Of a DNA stretch of 64,000 nt, positions 9,289 to 16,932 are shown in pieces (within the stretch, counting starts at the first letter, position 1; each line of letters begins with the position of its first letter). The notes under the pieces were generated by a model. That model was not told where the DNA came from. It saw only the letters and a list, made by a program, of their open reading frames with translations, and did not search any database. Location of the stretch: NCBI RefSeq assembly GCF_004799285.1, contig NZ_SSND01000001.1, positions 744,001 to 808,000 on the forward strand. The letters run 5' to 3'. A program made the position numbers and the translations under genes. The DNA is from Aliigemmobacter aestuarii (GTDB lineage Bacteria; Pseudomonadota; Alphaproteobacteria; Rhodobacterales; Rhodobacteraceae).

Positions 9289-9690
9289 ATGACCGACGGA
9301 AGACTGGCCTCGATCAACGTGCTTGGCGGGACGCTGGAACCCTGTTCCACCGATCCGCTGACCGGCTTCTGGCGGAACGGCTGCTGCGACACAGGCCCGG
9401 CAGACCGGGGGATGCACAGCGTCTGCGCGATCATGACGGACGAATTCCTTGCGCTGTCGAAATACCTTGGCAACGATCTGTCCACCCCGCGCCCGGAATA
9501 CGGCTTTGCCGGGCTGAAAGCGGGCGACAACTGGTGCCTCTGCGCGGCGCGGTTCCTTCAGGCGCATGAGGAAGGCGCAGCCCCGCAGGTTCGGCTGAAG
9601 GCCACGCACCGGGCCACGCTGGACATCGTGCCGCTTGACGTGCTGCGGCTTTACGCGGCCGATGACGAGGGCGGGACCGGCGCGGACTGA
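9289..9690 (+). CDS. DUF2237 family protein
   Basis: 133 residues matching DUF2237 closely: NVLGGTLEPCSTDPLTGFWR, then NGCCDTGPADRG, HSVCAIMTDEFL, GNDLSTP and GDNWCLCAARFLQA. Several invariant cysteines (pairs CC and CLC) suggest metal or disulfide chemistry, but no function is established to my knowledge. The start follows AAGGCGGAGG. Its 3' end overlaps the convergent LuxR-type gene by 40 bases, which is unusual and makes mutual transcriptional interference possible. Confidence 0.88.
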   Translation: MTDGRLASINVLGGTLEPCSTDPLTGFWRNGCCDTGPADRGMHSVCAIMTDEFLALSKYLGNDLSTPRPEYGFAGLKAGDNWCLCAARFLQAHEEGAAPQVRLKATHRATLDIVPLDVLRLYAADDEGGTGAD

Positions 9691-10211
9691 GCCTCGCCGT
9701 TTCCGGTCGATACGGCGGCGCGGATCGCGCCGTCATCGCGCATCAGATCCTCGATGAACACCGACAGAAGCTGCGACCGGCCGTTGACGCCGGCCTTGCG
9801 GTAGATGGCGTTCGTCTGCGCCTTCACGGTGCCTTCCGAGGTCTTCCTGAGGCTTGCGATCTCGCCCGTGGTCATGCCCTTGATGGCGAAGAGCGCGACA
9901 TCGCTTTCGGCGGGCGTCAGTTCCCATTCGGCAAAGCGTTCCTGCAACAGGTCCAGGAAGGCGCCAGAGGCGCGGCGCAGGCGTTCCTCGGCCTCGCGAC
10001 GGCCGTGAAAGGCGCGGCGGGTCATCAGCCCCCCCATCAGCAGCCCGAGGATCAGGCCGAGGGCGGCGCCGATCTCGATCGCCTCGCGGACCTGCCACGG
10101 GATCGGATCGGAGCGAAGCCCGATGAACGGGCCAAGAATGTCATAGACGAAAAAGACGGCACAGAAGGCCTGGATTCCGAAGACACCGCCAATCAGATAA
10201 CGCGGGGTCAT
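9651..10211 (-). CDS. Membrane-anchored LuxR-type transcriptional regulator (copy 1)
   Basis: 186 residues. Two hydrophobic helices (about 5-27 and 43-64) flank a short loop of about 15 residues, then a charged linker (RREAEERLRR) leads to a C-terminal LuxR/GerE helix-turn-helix (about 97-156: LTPAESDVALFAIKGMTTGEIA, then TSEGTVKAQTNAIYRKAGV). There is no receiver or autoinducer domain, so the membrane hairpin is the likely sensor. The start MTPRYL is chosen because an upstream in-frame codon would add only a short, non-homologous extension. It lies 45 bases behind a secreted PepSY-like gene and is a close paralogue of the regulator at 11783, about 70% identical over the C-terminal 85 residues by hand count. 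Confidence 0.85.
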   Translation of the reverse strand: MTPRYLIGGVFGIQAFCAVFFVYDILGPFIGLRSDPIPWQVREAIEIGAALGLILGLLMGGLMTRRAFHGRREAEERLRRASGAFLDLLQERFAEWELTPAESDVALFAIKGMTTGEIASLRKTSEGTVKAQTNAIYRKAGVNGRSQLLSVFIEDLMRDDGAIRAAVSTGNGEAQSAPVPPSSSAA

Positions 10212-10256
10212 GGCCAACCCTTCCCGAACAACCAGACAGCACAGGCACACACCGGA

Positions 10257-10778
10257 TCAGTCATCGCGGTCATCGTCCCGGCCTGACCTGCCGTCGTCGC
10301 CGCCCCGCCCGCGACCGCGCCCGCGGTCGTCATCCCTGTCGTCGTCGCGGTCGTCGTCCCTGTCGTCGTCGCGGTCGTCGTCGCGGTCGTCGTCGCGGTC
10401 ATCGTCCCTGTCGTCGTCTCGGTCGTCATCCCTGTCGTCGTCACTGTCGTCCCGATCCGACCCGGAGGAACCGGAATCGCGCCCCGACCGGTCATCCCTG
10501 ATCTCGGTTCCGCCACCCGAGGTGACATCGCGCAGGATCTCGCCCGTGCGCAGGTCCACCACGATCTCGCGCCGCTTGCGCCCACGGATGCCGACGATGC
10601 GCGTCCGGCCAAGCCAGGTCTTTTCGATGACAAAGTCCTGATAGCCCTGCCGACGCAACTGGCTGAGGATGCTGTCGGCCATCGACTGCGCCTCGGCGAC
10701 AGAGCCAAGGCCAAGCGGGACCATCGCCCCCGCCAGAATTTTCAGGACCTGCCTGCGTTGCACGGCGCTCTCCTTCAT
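10257..10778 (-). CDS. Exported PepSY-like protein with (DDDR)10 tail
   Basis: 173 residues. A twin-arginine-like signal (QRRQVLKILAGAM, cleavage near residue 30 after AEA) is followed by one small alpha/beta domain (about 31-84: LRRQGYQDFVIEK, LGRTRIVGIRG, REIVVDLRTGEILRD). This resembles a single PepSY unit and is shared with the proteins at 10880 and 12361. The C-terminal half is low complexity: ten DDDR units (113-152), then RGRGRGRGG and more DDR. The tail is strongly charged and may bind divalent cations or polycations in the periplasm (inference). It is encoded by a 12-base minisatellite. It sits directly upstream of the LuxR-type gene at 9651. Confidence 0.75.
   Translation of the reverse strand: MKESAVQRRQVLKILAGAMVPLGLGSVAEAQSMADSILSQLRRQGYQDFVIEKTWLGRTRIVGIRGRKRREIVVDLRTGEILRDVTSGGGTEIRDDRSGRDSGSSGSDRDDSDDDRDDDRDDDRDDDRDDDRDDDRDDDRDDDRDDDRDDDRGRGRGRGGDDGRSGRDDDRDD
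10326..10452. repeat. 12-bp minisatellite coding for DDDR units
   Basis: About ten tandem copies of a 12-base unit, plus-strand consensus GTCGTCGTCGCG with C/T drift, inside the exported protein gene. The unit length is a multiple of three, so copy-number change would lengthen or shorten the acidic tail without a frameshift. Confidence 0.85.
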
Positions 10779-10879
10779 GGTCCGCCACCGGAACAGACCG
10801 TATCCGGTGTAGACTAGCGTCAGTTTTCAATGCCGCAAGGCCCGGCTTCCGCCGGGCCCTGTGACCTCATGCCGACCGG

Positions 10880-11413
10880 TCAGTCATCCGATCCACGGCC
10901 ACGGCCGCGGTCGTCATCGTGGTCGTCGTCCGATCCGCGCCCCCGGCCGCGGTCGTCATCGTCATCGTCGTCCGATCCGCGATCCCGGCCGCGGTCGTCA
11001 TCGTCGCGGTCATCGTCATCGCGCCCGCCGCGGCCACGACCACGACCCTTGCCATCATCATCATCGTCATCATCGTCCCAGCCGCGGCCCGGGCGGCTGC
11101 TGTCGATGCCGCGCACGAAGTCCCGCGCCCGTTCGCGGATCTGCACGCCGGGGCGGGTGTTGTCGTCACTATCGACGCCCTCGACCTCGGATTTCAGGAT
11201 GGCCCCGGTCCGGCGATCATAGATCACCTCGGTCTTCTGCATGCCGCGGATGGCCTCGACCTTGATCTGGTTCGGCCCGGTCTTGATCTCGACCCGCGTA
11301 TAGCCCTGTGCCTGGTAATCGGCGGCCAGCGTCTGCGGAGAGATTTCCGCGAACGCCATGCTGCCGGCAAACACGAGCCCTGCGGTGAAGGTGGTGAAGA
11401 GTTTCATGGTCAT
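10880..11413 (-). CDS. Exported PepSY-domain protein with Asp/Arg-Gly tail
   Basis: 177 residues. Sec signal 1-22 (cut after AFA), then a PepSY-like domain (about 23-76: LAADYQAQGYTRVEIK, VEAIRGMQKTEVIYD, RRTGAILKSE). A low-complexity tail follows from residue 113: a run of eight Asp, GRGRGRGG, DDDDR, then repeated GRGRGSDDD blocks. The globular part is related to those at 10257 and 12361, while the tail is shared only with 10257. The last residues sit in repetitive DNA, so the exact C-terminus could vary between strains. It lies between the two PepSY/LuxR pairs, preceded by 369 bases that would hold its own promoter. Confidence 0.75.
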   Translation of the reverse strand: MTMKLFTTFTAGLVFAGSMAFAEISPQTLAADYQAQGYTRVEIKTGPNQIKVEAIRGMQKTEVIYDRRTGAILKSEVEGVDSDDNTRPGVQIRERARDFVRGIDSSRPGRGWDDDDDDDDGKGRGRGRGGRDDDDRDDDDRGRDRGSDDDDDDDRGRGRGSDDDHDDDRGRGRGSDD

Positions 11414-11782
11414 ATCCCCGTTTACTTGTGATCGGTTCCCTGGATCGTTCCGTCCCGCCGGACCCCGCCTGCCCTTCCGTACCGTCCTGGCATCGGTGTC
11501 TGGCGTCTGGCTGTCGGTCCGTCGATGAACCCATCTGGCGCCATTCCGGGGCGCCGGGATATTGACCCAGGGGTTATTGGCGGGCCAATCGACCCTGGGT
11601 TTGCAGGGATAGACCGCGGGTTTAGGCGAATTGCCTTGGAATTCCGGGGCAGAGCAGGATCCGGCGCAGTCCCGCCGGGAAGGCGGGGCCGATGCGGCAA
11701 CGACCGCCTATTCCCGTGGTTTATGCGCCTCTCTCCATCGGCCAGGGCGGGCGGCGCCGCAAAGGGTGCCGGTCCTGGCCGT
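11414..11782. other. Intergenic region with three imperfect GACC-GGGTT repeats
   Basis: No credible gene. Three imperfect direct repeats, GACCCAGGGGTTAT (11564), GACCCTGGGTTTGC (11591) and GACCGCGGGTTTAG (11612), lie about 150-200 bases upstream of the exported PepSY gene at 11413. They could be an operator array. The rest is unremarkable GC-rich sequence. Confidence 0.4.
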
Positions 11783-12364
11783 CTACTGGCGCGATTCGGC
11801 CGACGGCGGGGCGGCGGGGGCGGCCTTGCCGTTTTCGGAAAGGACCGCGCGGATCGGCGAATCGTCGGCCATCAGATCCTCGAAGAACAGCGACAGAAGC
11901 TGCGATTTCCCGGTCACCCCGGCCTTCTTGTAGATGGCATAGGTCTGCGCCTTGACCGTCCCTTCCGAGGTCTGGCGCAACCGGGCGATATCGGCCGTGG
12001 ATAGCCCCTTGAGCGCGAACAGCGCCACATCCTTTTCCGCCGGTGTCAGCCGCCATTCGTCGAAGCGTTGTTCCAGAAGCCCCATGAACACGCCCGAGGC
12101 GCGTTCCAGCTGTTCGCGGGCGTCGTTGCGGTCGCCAAGCGCGCGATGCAGCGCGTATCCCCCGGCAAAGATCCCCAGCACCAGACCAAGCGCCGCGCCG
12201 ATCTCCATGAATTCGCGCAGCCGCCAGTTCAGCGGCTCGGTCACGATGCCGGTCAGGGCTGACAGGATATCGAAGATGAAGAAGGCCGCGCAAAGCAACT
12301 GCACGACGACCAACACAGCCAGCCAGACGACGGTCCGGCGGGAAACACGCGAAGAAAACGTCAC
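11783..12364 (-). CDS. Membrane-anchored LuxR-type transcriptional regulator (copy 2)
   Basis: 193 residues with the same plan as the regulator at 9651: helix 12-34, short outside loop, helix 53-74 (MEIGAALGLVLGIFAGG), linker, GerE-type helix-turn-helix at 106-165 (LTPAEKDVALFALKGLSTADIA, TSEGTVKAQTYAIYKKAGV). Loop residues differ between the copies (GLRSDPIPW versus GIVTEPLNW) while the recognition helix is nearly the same, so the two may read similar DNA sites but respond to different partners. The ATG overlaps the stop of the upstream PepSY-like gene by four bases, which shows co-translation of the pair. Confidence 0.87.
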   Translation of the reverse strand: MTFSSRVSRRTVVWLAVLVVVQLLCAAFFIFDILSALTGIVTEPLNWRLREFMEIGAALGLVLGIFAGGYALHRALGDRNDAREQLERASGVFMGLLEQRFDEWRLTPAEKDVALFALKGLSTADIARLRQTSEGTVKAQTYAIYKKAGVTGKSQLLSLFFEDLMADDSPIRAVLSENGKAAPAAPPSAESRQ

Positions 12365-12756
12365 TCGGTCACGTCTCCCGCGACGCCGACACCCTTGTCA
12401 GTGCCCCCAAGCGCCGAGTCGGTGACGGTGCGCTCGGGCAGGTCGACGGCTGCCACCGCGGCGCCGCGCCCCTGGCCGTCCCTGCCCCGCTCGCGCTGGA
12501 TCGTCGCCAGGCGCGAGGGTTCGCGCAGGTAGTCGCGCAGGATCTCGCCCGTCGAAGGGTTGATGACGATCTCGCGCCGGATCTTGCCTGCCTCGGCCAC
12601 GACATAGAGCCGCCCCAGCAGGGTGCGGGAGATGCTGACGGTGGTGTAGCCCTGCGCCTCAAGCTGGCGGATCAGGCTTTGTTCCATCGACTCGGCCCGC
12701 GCCAGGGGGGCGGTCAGGGCCAGCACCAGAAGGGCGGCGGACATGTGCCTGAACAT
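12361..12756 (-). CDS. Exported PepSY-like protein, partner of LuxR copy 2
   Basis: 131 residues. Sec signal 1-21 (cut after ARA), then a small domain (22-76: IRQLEAQGYTTVSISRTLLG, REIVINPSTGEILRD) clearly homologous to that of the protein at 10257, followed by a polar 55-residue tail without the Asp repeats. Its 3' end overlaps the LuxR gene (ATGA). The tight coupling suggests it modulates or is regulated by that membrane regulator (inference from context). A GAAA-capped hairpin lies 70-97 bases upstream of its start. Confidence 0.75.
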   Translation of the reverse strand: MFRHMSAALLVLALTAPLARAESMEQSLIRQLEAQGYTTVSISRTLLGRLYVVAEAGKIRREIVINPSTGEILRDYLREPSRLATIQRERGRDGQGRGAAVAAVDLPERTVTDSALGGTDKGVGVAGDVTE

Positions 12757-12825
12757 CTGCGTTCCTCGCGATCAGAGCGGCGTTTTTTCGGGGTGCGGCC
12801 CCGATTCCCGTTTCGGAAGATATCG

Positions 12826-12853
12826 CATCTCTGCCCCTTTCGGGGCAGAGATG
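12826..12853 (-). promoter_or_regulatory. Perfect 12-bp inverted repeat in the leader of the PepSY-LuxR pair
   Basis: CATCTCTGCCCC pairs perfectly with GGGGCAGAGATG across a 4-base loop that reads GAAA on the minus strand (a GNRA tetraloop). There is no T-run on either side, so it is not an ordinary terminator. It lies 70 bases upstream of the start at 12756 and could be a leader RNA hairpin, an operator, or an attenuator after the gene at 12918. Confidence 0.5.
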
Positions 12854-12917
12854 ACAGCCGGCCGGCAGCGTGCGAGCTGCGCGGGGATGAACGCGGCACG
12901 GGGCCGGCCGACCGGTT

Positions 12918-13454
12918 TCAGTTGCCCGCCGCGCAGAGCGCCTCGCGACCGCGGCGCCACTGCGGCACGACGCATCCGTCATTGGACCGGCCGGATTCGG
13001 TGCCGCCGCCCGCGAAGCTGCGCATCCGGTCGCCGCCCGCGCCGCGCGTTTCGACGGCGGTCGTGGTGGCCACGGCTTCGCCATCGAAATGGCTTCCGTC
13101 TTCGACAGTGCCCTCGCCGCCGTCCTCGACGATCTCGCCACCGCAGGCCTCGCAGAAGTCCGGGTCGCCGCCGGTATAGGCCATGCCGTCATCGTCGACC
13201 GGCATCGGTTCACCCGGATCGCCTTCGCCCGGATCGCCTTCGCCGGGATCGCGGTCCCCGATGCCAGCCTCGCCGGCATCCGAAACGCCGCTGTCGTCGC
13301 CCGCTTCACCCGTGACCAGGACAACGCCCGGTTCGTTCACATGAACCACAAGACCCGCGCGGACGGGTCCGGCCGCGGCCGTGGTGGTCATCAATGCCGT
13401 CAGCGCCACGCCCAGCGTCAGCGCCATTCCTGCCGTCCGTTTGAATTCGAACAT
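12918..13454 (-). CDS. Exported protein of unknown function, acidic repeats and CxxC
   Basis: 178 residues, not recognised. A signal peptide (1-28, MALTLGVALTALMTTTAAA) is followed by a beta-like segment, a Gly/Asp/Glu region with three DPGEG units (69-82), a CEAC motif (Cys101, Cys104), and two more cysteines at 161 and 174. Four cysteines in an exported protein suggest two disulfides or a metal site. The start MFEFKRT is chosen because GGAGGCAGGT precedes it, and a longer frame would run through the trpB terminator. It heads the minus-strand island of exported PepSY-like proteins and membrane LuxR regulators. Confidence 0.65.
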   Translation of the reverse strand: MFEFKRTAGMALTLGVALTALMTTTAAAGPVRAGLVVHVNEPGVVLVTGEAGDDSGVSDAGEAGIGDRDPGEGDPGEGDPGEPMPVDDDGMAYTGGDPDFCEACGGEIVEDGGEGTVEDGSHFDGEAVATTTAVETRGAGGDRMRSFAGGGTESGRSNDGCVVPQWRRGREALCAAGN

Positions 13455-13539
13455 ACCTGCCTCCGTTACACGCCGGCCGGGTGATCCGGTCGGCCCCTGC
13501 AGGCGAGGGCGAATCGGACCGGAAAGTCCATCTGGCGAA

Positions 13540-13575
13540 TGTTTAGGGCGCGGCCCTCCGGGAAGGCCGCGCCCC
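13540..13575 (-). terminator. Terminator after trpB
   Basis: Stem GGGCGCGGCC / GGCCGCGCCC (ten pairs, loop about nine bases), flanked by TAAAC on one side and GTTTA on the other. It lies 33 bases beyond the trpB stop and insulates the exported-protein island. Confidence 0.6.
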
Positions 13576-13607
13576 ATAAACAAAGGTTTAGACCGATCCG
13601 GGCGGGA

Positions 13608-14840
13608 TCAGATCTTCATGTCAAAGCCCAGATGCTTGGCCACGGTGAAGATGTCCTTGTCGCCCCGGCCGCACATGTTCATCACGATGATCTGGTCCTT
13701 GGGCAGGGTCGGCGCCAGCTTCATCACATGGGCCAGGGCGTGGCTGGGTTCCAGCGCAGGGATGATCCCTTCCAGCTTGCAGCACAGCTGGAACGCCTCA
13801 AGCGCCTCGGCATCGGTGATCGAGACATATTCGGCACGGCCCGTGTCATGCAGCCAGGCATGTTCCGGCCCGATGCCCGGATAATCCAGCCCCGCCGAGA
13901 TCGAGAACCCTTCCAGGATCTGCCCGTCGGCATCCTGCAACAGATAGGTGCGGTTGCCGTGCAGCACGCCGGGGCGCCCGCCCGTCAGGCTGGCGCAATG
14001 TTCCATCCGGTCGTCCACGCCCTTGCCGCCCGCCTCGACCCCGATGATGCGGACCGACGGATCGTCGAGGAAGGGATAGAACAAGCCCATGGCGTTCGAC
14101 CCGCCGCCGATCGCGGCCACGACCACATCGGGCAGGCGGCCCTCGCCTTCCTGTTCGGCCAGCTGCCAGCGCACTTCCTTGCCGATGATCGACTGGAAGT
14201 CGCGCACCATCGCCGGATAGGGATGCGGCCCCGCCACCGTGCCGATGCAGTAGAACGTGTCGCGCACATTCGTCACCCAGTCGCGCAGCGCGTCGTTCAT
14301 CGCGTCCTTCAGCGTGCCCCGGCCCGAGGTCACGGGCACCACCTTGGCGCCCAGAAGCCGCATGCGGAAGACGTTCGGCGCCTGCCGTTCCACATCATGC
14401 GCGCCCATGTAGACCACGCATTCCAGGCCAAACTTGGCGCAGACCGTGGCGGTGGCCACGCCATGCTGGCCCGCGCCGGTTTCGGCGATGATCCGGGTCT
14501 TGCCCATGCGGCGGGCCAGGATGATCTGGCCCAGCACGTTGTTGATCTTGTGCGCGCCGGTATGGTTCAGCTCGTCCCGCTTCATGTAGACCTTGGCGCC
14601 ACCCAGCTGTTCGGTCAGGCGCGGCGCGAAATAAAGCGGCGAGGGGCGGCCGACATAATGCTTCCACAGGTCGTCCATCTCGGCCCAGAAGCTGGCGTCG
14701 GTCTTGGCCTTTTCGTATTCCGCCTCAAGATCCAGGATCAGCGGCATCAGGGTTTCCGACACGAACCGCCCGCCGAAGATGCCGAAACGGCCCTTTTCGT
14801 CCGGCCCGGTCATGAAGCTGTTGATCCCGTCCTCGGCCAT
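13608..14840 (-). CDS. trpB: Tryptophan synthase beta subunit
   Basis: A 410-residue PLP enzyme that condenses indole with L-serine to form tryptophan, working as an alpha2-beta2 complex with TrpA. The Schiff-base lysine is Lys98 in [17 protein letters not shown] (about residue 245) binds the cofactor phosphate, and [14 protein letters not shown] is the N-terminal family signature. It is the last gene of the trpF-GNAT-trpB group. trpA, which usually follows directly, is instead at 967 on the plus strand. Confidence 0.97.
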   Translation of the reverse strand: MAEDGINSFMTGPDEKGRFGIFGGRFVSETLMPLILDLEAEYEKAKTDASFWAEMDDLWKHYVGRPSPLYFAPRLTEQLGGAKVYMKRDELNHTGAHKINNVLGQIILARRMGKTRIIAETGAGQHGVATATVCAKFGLECVVYMGAHDVERQAPNVFRMRLLGAKVVPVTSGRGTLKDAMNDALRDWVTNVRDTFYCIGTVAGPHPYPAMVRDFQSIIGKEVRWQLAEQEGEGRLPDVVVAAIGGGSNAMGLFYPFLDDPSVRIIGVEAGGKGVDDRMEHCASLTGGRPGVLHGNRTYLLQDADGQILEGFSISAGLDYPGIGPEHAWLHDTGRAEYVSITDAEALEAFQLCCKLEGIIPALEPSHALAHVMKLAPTLPKDQIIVMNMCGRGDKDIFTVAKHLGFDMKI

Positions 14841-14902
14841 GCTGCGCCCTCCTTGATGAACAGACCGGATGTAGCGCCCTTCGGGCTGCGGGGAAAGGGG
14901 GA

Positions 14903-15349
14903 TCAGTCCAGCGGCTTCTTCATGCCCAGATGGCTCGGCTCGTAACCCAGCCGTTCATAGAAGGCATGGGCGCGGTGGCGCGACTTGTCCGTGGCAAGCT
15001 GGATGATGCGCGCGCCCGCGGCCCTGGCCCGCGCCTCGGCCATCCGCATCAGCGCGGCCCCTACCCCCTTCGACCGCAGGTCGGGCGCCACGCGGACGGC
15101 CTCGACCAGCGCCCGGATCATCCCCTGCCGCGACAGCCCGTGCAGGATGGTCAGCTGGCAGGTGGCGACGATCCGGCCGGCATCATCCTCGCCCACGATC
15201 AGCTGATGCATCGGATTGGCCGACAGCGCGGCGAATGCGGCACGGTAGGGCGCCATGTCCGCCCCTTCACGCCCCTGACCAAGCGGGTCGTCGGCCAGAA
15301 GCGCCGCGATGGCGGGAACGTCCTCGGCGATCGCGTCGCGAAAGATCAT
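14903..15349 (-). CDS. GNAT family N-acetyltransferase
   Basis: A 148-residue single-domain acetyltransferase. The acetyl-CoA pyrophosphate loop is [10 protein letters not shown] (about 94-103), preceded by the strand [10 protein letters not shown] and followed by AFYERLGYE, the typical C-terminal motif. The acceptor is unknown. The ATG overlaps the trpF stop by four bases, so it is co-translated with trpF, and it sits between trpF and trpB. A longer upstream frame is only a shadow of trpF. Confidence 0.87.
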   Translation of the reverse strand: MIFRDAIAEDVPAIAALLADDPLGQGREGADMAPYRAAFAALSANPMHQLIVGEDDAGRIVATCQLTILHGLSRQGMIRALVEAVRVAPDLRSKGVGAALMRMAEARARAAGARIIQLATDKSRHRAHAFYERLGYEPSHLGMKKPLD

Positions 15350-16041
15350 CGCCGCGCCGCCCGCAGGTCGGGGATGCCGCCGGGCAGACCGCCACCGCCC
15401 GCCGACACGGCCGCCCTGACGAAAGCCGCCATGCGCGAGGCGTCCTTCACCCCCGGCGCGCTTTCCACGCCCGAGGACACATCGACCTGCCGCGCATTGG
15501 TCAGCCGGATCGCCTCGGCCACGTTTTCGGGCGTCAGCCCCCCGGCCAGCATCCACGGACGCAGCCAGCGGCGTTGCGCGACCAGCCGCCAGTCGAAGGA
15601 CAGGCCGTTGCCGCCGGGAAGCGCGGCATTCCTGGGCGGCTTGGCATCGATCAGCAACTGATCGGCGACGGTGGAATAATCGAAGATCGCCGCCAGATCG
15701 CCCTCGTCGGCCACGCCGATGGCCTTCATCACCGGCAGGCCATAGCGCGCGCGCACCTCGGCCACGCGGTCGGGGGTTTCATGGCCGTGCAGTTGCAGCA
15801 TGTCGATCGGCACCGCCTCGACGATCGCATCCAACGCCGCATCATCGGCATCGACGGTCAGCGCCACCTTTGCCAGCCCCGGAGGCGCGGCAAGGGCCGC
15901 GTCGCGCGCGGCTTCAAGCGTGAGGTGGCGCGGGGATTTCGGAAAGAAGACAAAGCCCGCATAGGCCGCGCCCGCAGCCGCGGCGGCGGCGACATCGGCG
16001 GGTGTTCGCAACCCGCAGATCTTCACCCGGATTTCTGGCAT
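15346..16041 (-). CDS. trpF: Phosphoribosylanthranilate isomerase
   Basis: 231 residues, a TIM barrel converting N-(5-phosphoribosyl)anthranilate to the carboxyphenylamino-deoxyribulose phosphate. The catalytic Cys is in [12 protein letters not shown] (Cys9) and the catalytic Asp in LQLHGHE / [10 protein letters not shown]. The glycine-rich phosphate site is [10 protein letters not shown]. The C-terminal GGGGLPGG stretch is a short extra tail. The lapA-like gene ends 17 bases upstream, in the usual alphaproteobacterial order. Confidence 0.96.
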   Translation of the reverse strand: MPEIRVKICGLRTPADVAAAAAAGAAYAGFVFFPKSPRHLTLEAARDAALAAPPGLAKVALTVDADDAALDAIVEAVPIDMLQLHGHETPDRVAEVRARYGLPVMKAIGVADEGDLAAIFDYSTVADQLLIDAKPPRNAALPGGNGLSFDWRLVAQRRWLRPWMLAGGLTPENVAEAIRLTNARQVDVSSGVESAPGVKDASRMAAFVRAAVSAGGGGLPGGIPDLRAARR

Positions 16042-16058
16042 GGATCAGCCTTCCCGGA

Positions 16059-16424
16059 TCAACCGGCCTTGCGGGGCTGTTCCAGGATCGCCAGAACCTC
16101 GTCCCCGCCCGTGTTGCCCTTGGCGTCGCGCATCTGCGCCAGTTCGCGCTCCAGCCGCGCAACCTCGCGCGCCTTGGTCGAGGCGGCGGCACGGTGCTTG
16201 TGTTCGCGGAACCATTCCCAGACGAAGCCGATCAGAAGCCCCGCCGCGATGCCGCCGAAAATCACCAGGAACAACGGCAGTTCCACCGCCGAGGAATACC
16301 CCAGGAGCGTGGCCATATCCTCGGGCAGGGCGCGCAGCGTCACCGGCGCGCGGTTCGCAAGCGCGACCGTCATCAGCACGATGGCCAGCACAACCAGAAA
16401 CAACAGACGCAAGAGGCGGATCAT
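16059..16424 (-). CDS. LapA domain-containing inner-membrane protein
   Basis: 121 residues with two membrane helices (about 3-23 and 50-72; FLVIFGGIAAGLLIGFVWEW) and a cytoplasmic coiled-coil-like tail (AREVARLERELAQMRD). This is the LapA/DUF1049 architecture. In Enterobacteria LapA works with LapB/YciM in tuning lipopolysaccharide synthesis. There is no lapB next door; ihfB-lapA-trpF is the common order in this group. Confidence 0.85.
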   Translation of the reverse strand: MIRLLRLLFLVVLAIVLMTVALANRAPVTLRALPEDMATLLGYSSAVELPLFLVIFGGIAAGLLIGFVWEWFREHKHRAAASTKAREVARLERELAQMRDAKGNTGGDEVLAILEQPRKAG

Positions 16425-16458
16425 GGGTCCAATTCCTGTCTTTCCGCCGCGCGCGCCG

Positions 16459-16740
16459 TCACTTGCCGTTCAGGCGGTCACGCAGCAGCTTGCCCGTCTT
16501 GAAGAAGGGCACCTTCTTGTCTTCCACCGCCACGGCCTCGCCGGTGCGGGGATTGCGCCCCACCCTTGCATCCCGCGACTTGACGGAAAATGCGCCGAAA
16601 CCGCGCAGTTCCACCCTGTCGCCCCGTGCCAGGGCTTCGATGATTTCGTCGAACACGGTGTTCACGATGCGCTCGACGTGGCGCTGCGTGAGATGCGGAT
16701 TCTCGTCTGCGATCTTCTGGATCAGTTCCGACCGGATCAT
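16459..16740 (-). CDS. ihfB: Integration host factor subunit beta
   Basis: A 93-residue HU/IHF-fold DNA-bending protein, acting as a heterodimer with IhfA in nucleoid structure, transcription and recombination. The opening [17 protein letters not shown], the conserved [12 protein letters not shown], and the beta-arm sequence GRNPRTGE-V are diagnostic. A strong promoter-like pair is seen about 60 bases upstream. It lies between rpsA and the lapA-like gene, as is usual. Confidence 0.96.
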   Translation of the reverse strand: MIRSELIQKIADENPHLTQRHVERIVNTVFDEIIEALARGDRVELRGFGAFSVKSRDARVGRNPRTGEAVAVEDKKVPFFKTGKLLRDRLNGK

Positions 16741-16801
16741 CCGTTACGTCCCCCCTGTGGCGTGAAGGACTGCTTTCGCCACGTTTTTTGTTTTCCCGGC
16801 G

Positions 16802-16829
16802 ACTATAGGCAAAAAAAACCTTGGCTCAA
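16802..16829 (-). promoter_or_regulatory. Predicted ihfB promoter
   Basis: On the minus strand, TTGAGC, a 16-base spacer containing eight T, then TATAGT; predicted transcription start about 55 bases upstream of ihfB. It lies between rpsA and ihfB, so ihfB and the genes behind it can be expressed separately from rpsA. Confidence 0.55.
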
Positions 16830-16882
16830 ACAGGAAATGGGCGGTGCGGGGGCGTCATGCGCGGTCGCAGGCAGACAAACGT

Positions 16883-16909
16883 TAAGGGCCCCGCCGTTCG
16901 GCGAGGCCC
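16883..16909 (-). terminator. Terminator after rpsA
   Basis: Minus-strand stem GGGCCTCGCC / GGCGGGGCCC (one G-U) with loop GAAC, followed by TTAACGTTT, 24 bases after the rpsA stop. The T-run is weak, but the ihfB promoter follows directly. Confidence 0.55.
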
Positions 16910-16932
16910 CGTTGTTTCGCAGGCAGAAACGA

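Noticed and set aside
10326-10452. Regular repeats that might be a CRISPR array
   Set aside because: The 12-base units are contiguous, without spacers, and are in frame within a secreted protein gene.
13455-13583. A longer start for the exported CxxC protein
   Set aside because: It would read through the trpB terminator, and the signal peptide would no longer be at the N-terminus.
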